Shown here: in pieces, positions 37,476 through 46,558 of the stretch
How positions within the stretch are numbered: position 1 is the first letter of the stretch
How the letters are laid out: each line of letters starts with the position of its first letter
NCBI RefSeq assembly: GCF_016919005.1
Contig: NZ_JAFFQE010000001.1
Coordinates: 186,001 to 250,000, forward strand
Length of the DNA: 64,000 nucleotides
DNA from: Desulfopila inferna
GTDB taxonomy: Bacteria > Desulfobacterota > Desulfobulbia > Desulfobulbales > Desulfocapsaceae
Direction of reading: 5' to 3'
Notes under the pieces: generated by a model
Database searches by the model: none
The model's input: the letters and a program-made list of their open reading frames with translations, nothing else
Told to the model about the DNA's origin: nothing
Translations under genes and position numbers: made by a program

Positions 37476-37796
37476 GGTGTCTGAATGAATTATGGGAATA
37501 TGATTGATTTGTCATTAATGTATCACTGATAATCTCGTAGAAAGATGCCAGGAAGCCCTCAGAGGGTTAGATAAAATTTTGAGCAATAAGGCAAAGTGTT
37601 TTTGGCAGTGTAGCCATGAACGGTATAGATGACAATGAATTCATTGATCTGAGAGTGACATTGCACGCCGGGTACAGTGTGAAGTCTTCGAAAAGGCAAT
37701 CCGTGACAGCATACTACAAATGCCTTCATGCCGCGGGACCAAACAAGGACAACAGGTCCCTATGGTGGATCCTGTCCGGTCTTTGATTTAGAAATG
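37476..37796. other. Gene-free stretch between pheA and tsaD
   Basis: No gene or clear promoter. Near 37751-37780 GGACAACAGGTCC and GGATCCTGTCC form an imperfect inverted repeat shortly downstream of pheA. It could end the pheA transcript, although no T-run follows on the minus strand. Confidence 0.35.
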
Positions 37797-38897
37797 TCAC
37801 GTATCTGAGGATGATTCATCAGCGCTCGGATAGGATCCCAGCCATTCAAAGTAAGAACAATGCTCCCGAAGCTTTTCGCAGCCGTTTTTGATGGCTTGAT
37901 CCTCAATATGGCCCATCATATCGATAAAGAATTGATACATCCAGAGCTTGCCCTTGACGGGCCGTGATTCTATTTTGGCAAGGTTTATGTTTTCTTCCGA
38001 GAGGATCGACAATACCCTGTTGAGGGCTCCCGGTTTGTCCATCAGGCCAAGCAACAGCGAGGTACGGTCAAACCCGCTCGGGTTGGGTGATTTTTTACCT
38101 ATGACCAGGAAGCGGGTGGTGTTCCCGCTGTAGTCTTCTATTCCTCTGACAACTACCTGCAGTTCATAGGTTTTTATGGCAAGAGAAGAGGCTATTGCCC
38201 CGATGTTGGGGTTGTTTGCCGCCATCTGGGCTGCAGCACCCGTTGAAAAAACCGGTAATGTAGGAACGTTCGGCATATGTTTTCTCAGCCATTCCCGGCA
38301 CTGCGCCAAAGGTTGAGCGTGAGATGCAACTGTCTGTATATCCTCGATATCACCTGACCGACAGACCAGATTATGGGTAATTGAAAGCCGTACTTCTCCA
38401 CAGATTTTCACGTTGTATTTCATGAAGGAATCAAGGGTTGAGAAGACAGCTCCTTCTATGGAATTCTCTACCGGTACGATTCCATAGTCAGTCCTCTCCT
38501 TTTCCACATTGGCGAAAACATCGTCAATGGATTCCATGGGGAGATACTCGGCGGAGTGGCCAAAGTATTTAACCCCGGCGAGATGGGTGAAAGTTGCCTC
38601 TGGGCCTAAGTAGGCGACTTCAGCTTTTTTTTGTGATAATCGGCAGCTCGTTATGATTTCGTGAAAGATGGAGCGGAGTGATTTTTCGGGAAAGACGCCG
38701 CTGTTTTGCCGCATCAGGTCTTCGTATATCCTGCGCTCCCGCAAGGGATCCCATTTTGCCCGCTTTCCTTCATCCTTGAGACGGCCTATTTCCTTTGCCA
38801 GTGCAAGTCTTTCCTTGAGAAGATGAACTATCTGCGAATCTATGTCATCGATCTTGGTCCGTGCTCTATTAATACCCTCTTTGGGTCTATCCGTCAT
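37797..38897 (-). CDS. pheA: Chorismate mutase / prephenate dehydratase (P-protein)
   Basis: Converts chorismate through prephenate to phenylpyruvate for phenylalanine. Residues about 8-95 form an AroQ-type chorismate mutase (RTKIDDIDSQIVHLLKERLALAKEIGRLK). Residues about 100-275 form prephenate dehydratase (VAYLGPEATFTHLAG, VPVENSIEGAV, DNTTRFLVIG-like NTTRF). The rest is the ACT regulatory domain with the phenylalanine-binding GALNRVLSIL and IESRP. This predicts feedback inhibition. It is a single gene. Confidence 0.95.
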   Translation of the reverse strand: MTDRPKEGINRARTKIDDIDSQIVHLLKERLALAKEIGRLKDEGKRAKWDPLRERRIYEDLMRQNSGVFPEKSLRSIFHEIITSCRLSQKKAEVAYLGPEATFTHLAGVKYFGHSAEYLPMESIDDVFANVEKERTDYGIVPVENSIEGAVFSTLDSFMKYNVKICGEVRLSITHNLVCRSGDIEDIQTVASHAQPLAQCREWLRKHMPNVPTLPVFSTGAAAQMAANNPNIGAIASSLAIKTYELQVVVRGIEDYSGNTTRFLVIGKKSPNPSGFDRTSLLLGLMDKPGALNRVLSILSEENINLAKIESRPVKGKLWMYQFFIDMMGHIEDQAIKNGCEKLREHCSYFEWLGSYPSADESSSDT

Positions 38898-39105
38898 GAT
38901 ATTACCTGCAATATGAGGAAACTAGAAAACATCTTGTTGGTGGTGAGATCAAAATCTAGGGGATTGAAATTGCTATGTCAAGGTATAAAAAAATAGTATC
39001 AGTTGGAAAATTTATAAACCTGAGGTAAGCTGTGAGCTCAACATGGGAGCTATAGCTCTAAAAAACAGGAGCTTACAGCGCAAATTCAAATACCGGACTG
39101 TGAAG

Positions 39106-40266
39106 ATGGCTAAGACATATAAAGAAATTAATGCGAAGATACAAGCCGGAGAGGCTGTTGTCGTCACCGCGGAAGAGATGGTCGATATCGTCAGGTCGAA
39201 AGGAGCTGAGCAGGCAGCGGAGCAGGTGGATGTCGTCACAACCGGAACTTTTGCACCGATGTGCTCCTCAGGGGCTTTTTTCAACACCGGGCAGATGGTA
39301 CCGACGATAAAGACTTCCAAGGTATGGTTCAACAAAGTTCCCGCATATGCAGGGCTTGCTGCAGTAGATGCTTTCCTTGGTGTTACCGAACCAAGTGAAG
39401 ACGACCCTCTGAATAAAATTTATCCCGGTGAATTTAAATATGGCGGCGGTCACGTTATTGAAGATCTTCTTCGGGGAGAGCGCGTTTTCCTTGAAGCAAA
39501 AGCTTATGGAACAGATTGCTACAATGCCAGAAAAATGAAAAAATATATAGGGCTGGAGGATCTTCCCAACGCTCTGCTCTGCAATCCCCGCAACGGTTAC
39601 CAAAATTATAACTGTGCTGTCAACCTGACCGATAAAACGGTATATACTTATATGGGCATGCTCAAGCACAGGTGTCAAAATGCCAATTACTGCAGCGCCG
39701 GCGAGTTGAGCCCACTGCTCAACGATCCTCATTATCGCACGATTGGAATGGGAACCAGAATCTTTTTGGGTGGAGGCGTAGGCTACGTGACCTGGCACGG
39801 TACCCAGCACAACCCTCATGTCGACCGGACTGAAGGCGGGGTACCCAGAAGACCTGCCGGAACCATTATGGTGCAGGGTGATTTAAAACAAATGACAGCT
39901 GACTGGCTCCGAGGCATCTCGATTCTGGGATACGGCAACACAATGGCGGTGGGGCTTGGTATTCCCATACCCGTACTCGATGCTGAGATGGCCGCTTTTA
40001 CAGGTGTATCCGACAAGGAGTTGTTCACACAGGTTGTCGATTACGGTTATGACTACACCAACGGCATCTCCCGTAATTATGGCGAAGTGAGTTACTACCA
40101 GCTCAAATCAGGTTCAATTGTTGTCAACGGCAAGGAAGTTCAGACGGCTCCTTTATCATCCATAGTCAAAGCCAGAGAAATTGCCGAGACCTTGAAGCAG
40201 TGGATAATGGATCGCCGTTTTTACTTAAACAAACCTGCGGAAACCTTGCCTGGAGTGCAGTCATAG
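39106..40266 (+). CDS. DUF39 family homocysteine-biosynthesis protein
   Basis: In Methanosarcina the DUF39 protein together with an NIL/ferredoxin partner supports homocysteine formation from aspartate semialdehyde and sulfide. This one has the N-terminal family start KTYKEINAKIQAGEAVVV and TTGTFAPMCSSGAFFN with a conserved Cys. RNGYQNYNCAVNL, RCQNANYCSAGELSPLLNDP and GMGTRIFLGGGVGYVTWHGTQ follow. There is no C-terminal CBS pair and no NIL/ferredoxin gene beside it, so the partner must be elsewhere. The start is uncertain: an ATG at 39043 and a GTG at 39100 are in frame; I follow the family start. It is a single gene. Confidence 0.87.
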   Translation: MAKTYKEINAKIQAGEAVVVTAEEMVDIVRSKGAEQAAEQVDVVTTGTFAPMCSSGAFFNTGQMVPTIKTSKVWFNKVPAYAGLAAVDAFLGVTEPSEDDPLNKIYPGEFKYGGGHVIEDLLRGERVFLEAKAYGTDCYNARKMKKYIGLEDLPNALLCNPRNGYQNYNCAVNLTDKTVYTYMGMLKHRCQNANYCSAGELSPLLNDPHYRTIGMGTRIFLGGGVGYVTWHGTQHNPHVDRTEGGVPRRPAGTIMVQGDLKQMTADWLRGISILGYGNTMAVGLGIPIPVLDAEMAAFTGVSDKELFTQVVDYGYDYTNGISRNYGEVSYYQLKSGSIVVNGKEVQTAPLSSIVKAREIAETLKQWIMDRRFYLNKPAETLPGVQS

Positions 40267-40368
40267 CAATGTTCCGGAGCCCATCTCAGTAACTGAGATA
40301 ACTTTATAGAAATTTCCGGCAATAACCGACAGTTTTTCTGAACAGTTATATTTTTTCACGAGATCATC

Positions 40369-41157
40369 ATGGAAAAAGATGTCTTTAAGAAATTTGAAAA
40401 ATTAAAAGAGAATATCAGTAACTGCAAGAGGGTTGGAGTCGCCTTTTCCGGAGGTATCGACTCCTCTTTGCTTCTTTACGCCGTGGCAAAAACATTGCAT
40501 TCTGCCGATGTTATTGCACTGCATGCCAGATCATCTCTGAGCTGTGATGAGTCTGCCTTTGTACGCCTTTATGAAGAATATTTTAAGCCGCTGGTCAAGT
40601 TGGAGATTATTGATCTTGATCCATTAAGCTGGCCGGAATTTACTAATAATGATAGCAAACGCTGTTATTATTGCAAAAAGAAGACGTACACTTCATTTTT
40701 CAACTTTCTTGGCAGTCGGAATACTGAAACTTTGCTGGATGGCACAAACAGAGATGATCTGGATGAATCCAGGGCAGGACTAGCCGTTCTGCGGGAACTT
40801 GGGGTCAAAACTCCTTTGGCGGAGGTTGGCTTGAGGAAAAAAGAAATCAGGTTTTTAGCAAAGATCTTCGGTTTGCCGAATTATGCCGCACCTTCGAATT
40901 CCTGCCTGGCGACGCGGTTGAATTTTATGCAGGAAATAACGGCGGAAGGCCTGGAAAAGGTGAAAAAGATAGAGGCACAGCTTAATGAGCTGGGTTTTTT
41001 GGGGTGCCGGGCCAAACCTTTCAAGGATGGTTTGGTGATAGAGCTCAGCAATCAGGATTTTCTCAAAATGTCCTCGAAACACAAGAGGTTAACAATTATA
41101 GAGAAATGCAGGAAACACGGCTTCGAGCAGGTTTATATCAACCTAAAAGGAAGGTAG
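40369..41157 (+). CDS. larE: ATP-dependent sacrificial sulfur transferase LarE-like
   Basis: LarE adenylates and then thiolates the nickel-pincer cofactor precursor, giving up a cysteine sulfur. The PP-loop SGGIDSS sits near residue 27. RCYYCKKKTY near 100 and APSNSCLATRL near 179 carry conserved cysteines; C179 is where the sacrificial Cys (C176 in Lactobacillus plantarum) falls. It is 262 residues and complete. larA, larB and larC are not adjacent, so either they are elsewhere or this homologue thiolates another substrate. A hairpin-like A/T run lies about 150 bp downstream. Confidence 0.88.
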   Translation: MEKDVFKKFEKLKENISNCKRVGVAFSGGIDSSLLLYAVAKTLHSADVIALHARSSLSCDESAFVRLYEEYFKPLVKLEIIDLDPLSWPEFTNNDSKRCYYCKKKTYTSFFNFLGSRNTETLLDGTNRDDLDESRAGLAVLRELGVKTPLAEVGLRKKEIRFLAKIFGLPNYAAPSNSCLATRLNFMQEITAEGLEKVKKIEAQLNELGFLGCRAKPFKDGLVIELSNQDFLKMSSKHKRLTIIEKCRKHGFEQVYINLKGR

Positions 41158-41319
41158 AAAGGGCTTTCCAGCAAGAGATAACGAAGCAGAACAAATTATT
41201 TCTTGCTTATGGCTGATGATTACATTAAGGTAACAGATTGAATCGACGTAAAAGCCTGATTATAAAGGATTGTAGCTTGATAATTCTTTATATAAAAGAA
41301 GAAAAAATCTTTTTTTCTT

Positions 41320-41348
41320 TTGACAATTCGATGTAGTTTGAGTAAAGC
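41320..41348 (+). promoter_or_regulatory. Candidate promoter of the HU gene
   Basis: TTGACA at 41320-41325, a 17-bp spacer and TAAAGC as a weak -10. It lies directly after an A/T hairpin-like run (41294-41320) that may end the larE transcript. Confidence 0.4.
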
Positions 41349-41425
41349 ATCAGACACTAGGAGAAAGGGAACAGTGCAAATAAGGCCTGTTGCTAAGTTA
41401 GAAAGATTTAGTAGGGAGGAAATTC

Positions 41426-41698
41426 ATGAATAAGAAGGAATTGGTTGAAAGTATTGCAGGAGCCGCTGATATCAGCAAAGCAGCTGCGGAAAAAGCATTG
41501 AACGGTACGCTGGCAGCGATTGCTGAGACACTGAAAAAAGGCGACAAAGTAACTCTCGTGGGATTTGGTACTTTTTCGGTATCTAAACGTGACGCACGTC
41601 AGGGTAGAAACCCACAGACAGGTGCTGCCATAAAGATACCTTCCAAGAAAGTAGCAAAATTTAAAGCTGGCAGCAAGTTATCCGAAGCTATCAACTAA
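41426..41698 (+). CDS. hup: HU-family nucleoid protein
   Basis: A 90-residue histone-like DNA-bending protein: MNKKELVESIAGAADISKAAAEKAL, GDKVTLVGFGTFSV, the DNA-contacting arm KRDARQGRNPQTGAAIKIPSK, and KVAKFKAGSKL. It is the HU rather than the IHF subtype by the RNPQTG arm and lack of IHF-specific residues. A strong ribosome-binding site (AGGGAGG) fits high expression. It is monocistronic with a terminator about 180 bp downstream. Confidence 0.95.
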   Translation: MNKKELVESIAGAADISKAAAEKALNGTLAAIAETLKKGDKVTLVGFGTFSVSKRDARQGRNPQTGAAIKIPSKKVAKFKAGSKLSEAIN

Positions 41699-41881
41699 GT
41701 AACCTTCGGCATTCGTGAATATCCGTGACGTCACTGAATAGGTAGGTTCGTCTTACAGAGATAAAGCAGAGATAAAGCACTGCTGAATTAAGCAGCCTGT
41801 TCATACAACAAAGGAATTTACTGGACAATTACTCGCTCAATTGTTTAATCCGGCGTCGAGCTCGGTTAGAAAAGTCAGCTT

Positions 41882-41913
41882 AAAAGGTCATTCCCTCGGG
41901 AATGACCTTTTTT
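41882..41913 (+). terminator. Rho-independent terminator downstream of the HU gene
   Basis: AAAAGGTCATTCCC and GGGAATGACCTTTT form a near-perfect palindrome around TC, running into TTTTTT. Confidence 0.85.
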
Positions 41914-41979
41914 GGTTTTACATCAGGTATATAGAAATGCTTCTTGCTGGTAGATTCAATACCTTATTATCTTCTTCAC

Positions 41980-42151
41980 GATGGACTCGTAAAAAGCGCG
42001 ATCTGCGTCCTCGCAGATCTGAAACGGCGATTCGCCGACCACATGTACTGCCAAATTGACATTTCAGATCTTACTTCAGTATATTGAACTTAGTCTGTGC
42101 TTATCACAGATTCTCATCTTGACTACTTCAATGATTTTTCACAGGATCATC
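41980..42151. repeat. MITE-like element, family A (172 bp), upstream of hisHF
   Basis: Left end GATGGACTCGTAAAAA, right end TTTTTCACAGGATCATC, an imperfect inverted match. Inside are hairpins ATCTGCG-TCCT-CGCAGAT (42001-42018) and TCTGTG-CTTAT-CACAGA (42094-42110), the latter enclosed by ATTGAA/TTCAAT (42083-42088 with 42127-42132). It ends 22 bp before the hisHF start, so it probably carries or displaces that gene's promoter. Confidence 0.65.
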
Positions 42152-42172
42152 TTTTTATGAAGGGTATTAAAA

Positions 42173-43759
42173 ATGATTACAATGCTTGATTATGGTGCCG
42201 GAAATGTTCGCAGCGTCAGAAATGCAATCAGGAGTATCGGGAGCGATGTAAAAGATATAGAATCTCCAGAAGATATACTACATGCTGAAAAGCTTATATT
42301 TCCCGGTGTCGGTAATTTTGGTGTTGTCATGTCGCGGCTGCGGGAGGCGGGATATATTGAACCGCTGATTCAGAGAATAAGAGAGAATAGGCCGCTTCTG
42401 GGTATCTGTATCGCCCTGCAGACATTTTTTGAAGGCAGTGAAGAAGCACCCGGGGTCCAGGGACTAGGCATCATTCCCGGTATGGTAAGAAGATTTGACG
42501 ATGCTGCTCTATCAGTTCCTCAAATAGGCTGGAATGGAGTATCGGTTCACAGGGAATCCGGACTATTTCATGGTTATGATGGAGAAAAACTTTACTTTGT
42601 CCATTCCTTCTACAGTGAAATCACCAAAGAAAACCAGCCGTGGATCCTTACCACAACGGATTATGGTTGTGAATTTATATCCGCCGTGCAGCGTGGCAAT
42701 ATAGCCGCTTTTCAATTCCACCCTGAAAAAAGCGGGGCTGCCGGTCTCAATCTGCTGCGAAATTTTATTACAAGTGATAAGGATATCAGCTGCGGAACCA
42801 TGTCCCTCTCGGAAAGGAAGAAAACATCGATTGTCAAACGTGTCATCGCCTGCCTTGATGTAAGAACGAATGATACAGGTGATCTCGTTGTTACCAAGGG
42901 AGATCAGTATGATGTCCGGGAAGAAGGTGAGGTGAGGAACCTGGGTAAGCCGGTAGAACTTGCCGGAAGATATTATCGGGAAGGTGCGGATGAAATAACC
43001 TTTCTCAATATTACCGGATTCAGGGATTTTCCCATGAAAGACCAGCCTATGCTTGAAGTTCTGCAGAGAACTTCGGAAAATGTTTTTGTTCCTCTAACCA
43101 TTGGCGGAGGAATCCAGGAATTTACCGATAGTGAAGGTAACTTTTATTCCGCACTGGATGTCGCTTCCGCCTATTTCAGGTCGGGGGCAGATAAGGTATC
43201 GATTGGTAGCGACGCCGTCTATGTTGCCGAGAAATATCTTCAGACTCAAGAAAAAAGCGGAAAAAGTTCCATAGAACAGATATCCATGGTTTACGGAGCC
43301 CAGGCCGTGGTCATATCCGTCGATCCTAAAAGAGTATATGTCAAAGATCCCCAAAATTGCCCGCGGCACGCTATTACGACCGACTTTCCCGGGCCAGGAG
43401 GCGAAAAATACTGCTGGTATCAATGTACAGTCAGAGGCGGCAGGGAAGGGCGAGATATCGATGTCATTGAGTTGGTGCAAAGCTGTGAAGCCTTGGGCGC
43501 GGGGGAAATTCTACTCAATTGCATAGACAAGGACGGCACCAACAGCGGTTTTGACCTTGAGCTGATACGCCATGTCCGCCAGGCTGTCTCCATTCCTGTT
43601 ATCGCCTCGAGCGGTGCCGGCAGTGCCGACCATTTTGTTGAAGTTTTCCGCCAGACCGATGTAGAGGCGGCATTGGCAGCTGGAATATTTCATCGTCGGG
43701 AAGTCTCTATTGACACAGTCAAGAAAAACATGAGAGCCAATGGCATTGAGACTCGTTGA
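42173..43759 (+). CDS. hisHF: Fused imidazole glycerol phosphate synthase (HisH-HisF), eukaryotic HIS7 type
   Basis: Makes imidazole glycerol phosphate and AICAR in histidine synthesis, coupling glutamine hydrolysis to cyclisation. Residues 1-200 are the HisH amidotransferase: LDYGAGNVRSVRNA, PGVGNFG, the nucleophile Cys in GICIALQ (usually GICxGxQ), and FQFHPEKSG with the His-Glu pair. Residues about 220-528 are HisF: VIACLDVRTNDTGDLVVTKG, GADEITFLNITGFRD, PLTIGGGI, YFRSGADKVSIG, VVISVDPKRVYV, EKYCWYQCTVRGGREGRD and GEILLNCIDKDGTNSG. The order, the VTKGDQYDVRE and WYQCT segments and the length match yeast/plant HIS7 rather than separate bacterial subunits. No other his gene is nearby. An alternative ATG lies at 42182. 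Confidence 0.93.
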   Translation: MITMLDYGAGNVRSVRNAIRSIGSDVKDIESPEDILHAEKLIFPGVGNFGVVMSRLREAGYIEPLIQRIRENRPLLGICIALQTFFEGSEEAPGVQGLGIIPGMVRRFDDAALSVPQIGWNGVSVHRESGLFHGYDGEKLYFVHSFYSEITKENQPWILTTTDYGCEFISAVQRGNIAAFQFHPEKSGAAGLNLLRNFITSDKDISCGTMSLSERKKTSIVKRVIACLDVRTNDTGDLVVTKGDQYDVREEGEVRNLGKPVELAGRYYREGADEITFLNITGFRDFPMKDQPMLEVLQRTSENVFVPLTIGGGIQEFTDSEGNFYSALDVASAYFRSGADKVSIGSDAVYVAEKYLQTQEKSGKSSIEQISMVYGAQAVVISVDPKRVYVKDPQNCPRHAITTDFPGPGGEKYCWYQCTVRGGREGRDIDVIELVQSCEALGAGEILLNCIDKDGTNSGFDLELIRHVRQAVSIPVIASSGAGSADHFVEVFRQTDVEAALAAGIFHRREVSIDTVKKNMRANGIETR

Positions 43760-43783
43760 AACTTTCGCGCACTGAAACCAGAA

Positions 43784-44398
43784 TCAGTAATTTTCTGTGT
43801 TGTAAAAGTTCAGACTGCTGATAAATTTTTCTCCTTCATTTCTAAAAGATGGTGTCCGCAGTGCCGGCAGGGTTTGCTCCATATAATTGAGATCTATGCC
43901 TATCTCGGGAGCAAGAGGATGACGGCAGACCAAACCTTCACTGAACACTTCTATGTAGGGATAATGACCCTTTTTGGTGCTGCCATAATCATCATATTTA
44001 AATTGATAACGGATGCAAAGCCCGCTGGCTATTTTTTCGTATGAGTAGTCGAAAGTGGAATTGTGATAGCGACTTGCGGAACATGCATTTTGTTTATGTT
44101 TTTGCACATATTCCAGCAATTCTCCTTTATGATTACTTTCGTTTGCAAAGGTGAGTTCCGTTGCCTGTGTTGTTAAGGCATACCCATTTTCTCTGGTTCT
44201 CTTGAAGTAATAGAGGGTATTGCTGAGGTGCTTTTCGTACCAGTCTCTTCCCGGAGGCGGTGAAATCGAAAACCCAAGTGAACTCACTCTTAGCGAGTCA
44301 TCATTTACAGGGTAATATTTTTCTTTTTTCGGACCGCATGCGATCAGTGAAAGCAAAACAAGGGTTGTGCCGATAGTTGAAAAACAATACTTCATCAT
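43784..44398 (-). CDS. Putative lipoprotein of unknown function
   Basis: A 204-residue protein with a signal peptide and lipobox LIAC near residue 21, so it is probably anchored to a membrane facing the periplasm. After that the sequence is soluble, with SLGFSISPPPGRDWYEKH near residue 45 and two cysteines (NACSAS and LCIRY) that could form a disulfide. I do not recognise the family. It is a single gene reading away from dctB. Confidence 0.75.
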   Translation of the reverse strand: MMKYCFSTIGTTLVLLSLIACGPKKEKYYPVNDDSLRVSSLGFSISPPPGRDWYEKHLSNTLYYFKRTRENGYALTTQATELTFANESNHKGELLEYVQKHKQNACSASRYHNSTFDYSYEKIASGLCIRYQFKYDDYGSTKKGHYPYIEVFSEGLVCRHPLAPEIGIDLNYMEQTLPALRTPSFRNEGEKFISSLNFYNTENY

Positions 44399-44709
44399 AT
44401 AAAATCCTGAAAAAACATTATACTACACAAGATGTGTTAATCCTGAATAGCATGGGAGCGAAGGGAAGTAAACGAAATACTCTGCTTCCACCCGGTATTT
44501 ATCCTGTATTAATATTTGTTCATGAGGTAAAAAGTCTCTCACGATGTCAGATTGGCGGAGAGAAAGTTCGATATAAAGGCAACTTGTTTTTGGCATCCAC
44601 CGGACTATACAGGTTGGTATATCGAAGCCCTCCAAAACACAATACAACTCAGGTAGTTGTGCTTCTGCGATGCTATCAATATTGTTGATATCTCTTTGAA
44701 ATCAGTATC
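44399..44709. other. Divergent region between the lipoprotein gene and dctB
   Basis: Two short open frames here lack ribosome-binding sites. A small inverted repeat, ACAACTCAGGTAGTTGT (44644-44660), is present. No clear promoter motif for dctB was recognised. Confidence 0.3.
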
Positions 44710-46557
44710 ATGAAACTGTTGAAAAAACTTATTTCTTTTTCCACGCTCTACATTATAGCCGTAACAGTTATTATTCTGATTATCCTTTACTACGCTTCTA
44801 CCATCACTTATCAGAAAGGAATCGAAAATTTAGCAAATGAAGGCTCCGTTAAGCTGGAACTCCATGTGACCTACCTGGATGGAGTTCTGGAAAAATATGA
44901 AAGCCTTCCAGAACTTCTCGCCTCCGACGAACGGCTCATCAATTATCTTATCCACCCGGGAGGCCAAGACAGGATTGCCGCACTCAATAAATATCTAGAG
45001 ACCATAAACCGGATCAGCGATGCCTCGGATACATATTTAATGGATCGTGATGGTCTGACGATTGCAGCCTCAAACTGGAATGAACCACGACCTTTCGTGG
45101 GCAGAAATTTCAGCTACAGGCCGTACTTCAAAGAAGCTATGAGAGGGAGGCTTGGTCACTATTTTGCCCTGGGAACCACTTCCATTCAGCGAGGCTATTA
45201 CTTTGCTTATCCAGTAAGGCATAAGGGTGAAATAATAGGAGTACTGGCCATTAAGATAGGGATTGATTCAGTCGAACAGTCCTGGGGACATAAAAAGCAA
45301 TCTTTTTTGGTCACCGATCCCGATGGTGTCATTTTCTTCACCACAAATCACAATTGGAGATTTAAGACCCTATTTCCACTGGCGGAAAAGACACGAAAAA
45401 GAATTGTCGAAAGCAGGAGGTATCCTAATACCACCCTCGAACCTATCAGCATGGTGTATGAGAATACAACTCCATATGGTCGTGTAGTAAAAATAAAGAA
45501 TGAAAAAAATTCTCAGACGGATACGTATCTCCTTCAAAGCGTTTATATGGAACAAGCCGGCTGGAACGTGCAGATACTATCGGAAACCGTGGGGGTGGAA
45601 AGATTTGTACTTCTGGTTCTGGCGATGTTTAGTTCAATTTTTATTCTTGGCGGCCTTGTCCATCTACTGGTCCGGCAAAGAAAGCAACGTCTGCTTGAGG
45701 TAAAGAAATTTGAGGATAAATCGAGAAAGGTGCTGGAAGATGCCAATGAACGACTGGAGAGCAGGGTCAATGAGCGGACGAAGGAGCTTACCAAAACAAA
45801 TCTGCTTTTGAGAGGTGAGGTAGAGGATCGGCGAAGGGCTGAAGCCGCTCTGAAAAAAACACGATCTGAATTGATTCATGCCGCTAAACTGGCAGCTCTT
45901 GGGCAGATGTCGGCAGGTATTAATCATGAATTAAACCAGCCTTTGGCGGCCATTCGGTGTTATACTGACAATTGCAAACTTTTCCTAAGCAAGGAAAGGT
46001 TTATGGAGGTGCAGTGGAATCTTGAGCAGATCAGTGAATTGACTGACAGGATGGCCCGAATCGGTGTCCAATTGAAATTATTTTCAAGAAAAACCAGCGG
46101 GCAGATCACAATTATTCCACTGCATAGTGTCATTGACGGTGCTCTGGAGATATTACGGCCTGCCCTGAGAAAAATTACAGCTGATATCCAAGTAAGCATT
46201 GAACCGGAATCATTGGAAGTTAAAGCAAATAACGTTCTCTTGCAGCAGGTTCTGGTGAATCTCATCAGCAATGCCTTGCAGGCCATTGAAAATCAAGATC
46301 TTCAGGAAGTCCGCATTTCCGCAAAACGAAGCAAAGGCAAGGTCATGGTGACGATCGAGGATACCGGCAGCGGTATAGATCCCAATCACCTCCCTCATAT
46401 TTTTGAACCTTTTTATACCACCAAAAAATCGGGACAGGGACTGGGGCTGGGACTGACTATAACAGAGAGAATTCTCAAGGATATGAATGGCGAGATTCGG
46501 ATTGGAAAATCCATCGGTGGAACCAGGTTTGAATTTTTTTTAGAGGAAGCTGAGTAG
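44710..46557 (+). CDS. dctB: DctB-like sensor histidine kinase
   Basis: Membrane sensor for C4-dicarboxylates in its family. An N-terminal membrane segment (about 10-30) is followed by a periplasmic dCache-type sensor (about 35-290, with FVGRNFSYRPYFKEAMRG and GVLAIKIGID). A second segment lies at about 298-322. After a coiled coil (about 335-395) comes the kinase core: H-box LGQMSAGINHELNQPLAAIR, N-box VLVNLISNALQAIE, G1 EDTGSGID and G2 GQGLGLGL. The single-residue gap to dctD indicates one operon. Genes for the regulated transporter (dctPQM) lie directly downstream. Confidence 0.92.
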   Translation: MKLLKKLISFSTLYIIAVTVIILIILYYASTITYQKGIENLANEGSVKLELHVTYLDGVLEKYESLPELLASDERLINYLIHPGGQDRIAALNKYLETINRISDASDTYLMDRDGLTIAASNWNEPRPFVGRNFSYRPYFKEAMRGRLGHYFALGTTSIQRGYYFAYPVRHKGEIIGVLAIKIGIDSVEQSWGHKKQSFLVTDPDGVIFFTTNHNWRFKTLFPLAEKTRKRIVESRRYPNTTLEPISMVYENTTPYGRVVKIKNEKNSQTDTYLLQSVYMEQAGWNVQILSETVGVERFVLLVLAMFSSIFILGGLVHLLVRQRKQRLLEVKKFEDKSRKVLEDANERLESRVNERTKELTKTNLLLRGEVEDRRRAEAALKKTRSELIHAAKLAALGQMSAGINHELNQPLAAIRCYTDNCKLFLSKERFMEVQWNLEQISELTDRMARIGVQLKLFSRKTSGQITIIPLHSVIDGALEILRPALRKITADIQVSIEPESLEVKANNVLLQQVLVNLISNALQAIENQDLQEVRISAKRSKGKVMVTIEDTGSGIDPNHLPHIFEPFYTTKKSGQGLGLGLTITERILKDMNGEIRIGKSIGGTRFEFFLEEAE

Positions 46558-46558
46558 A

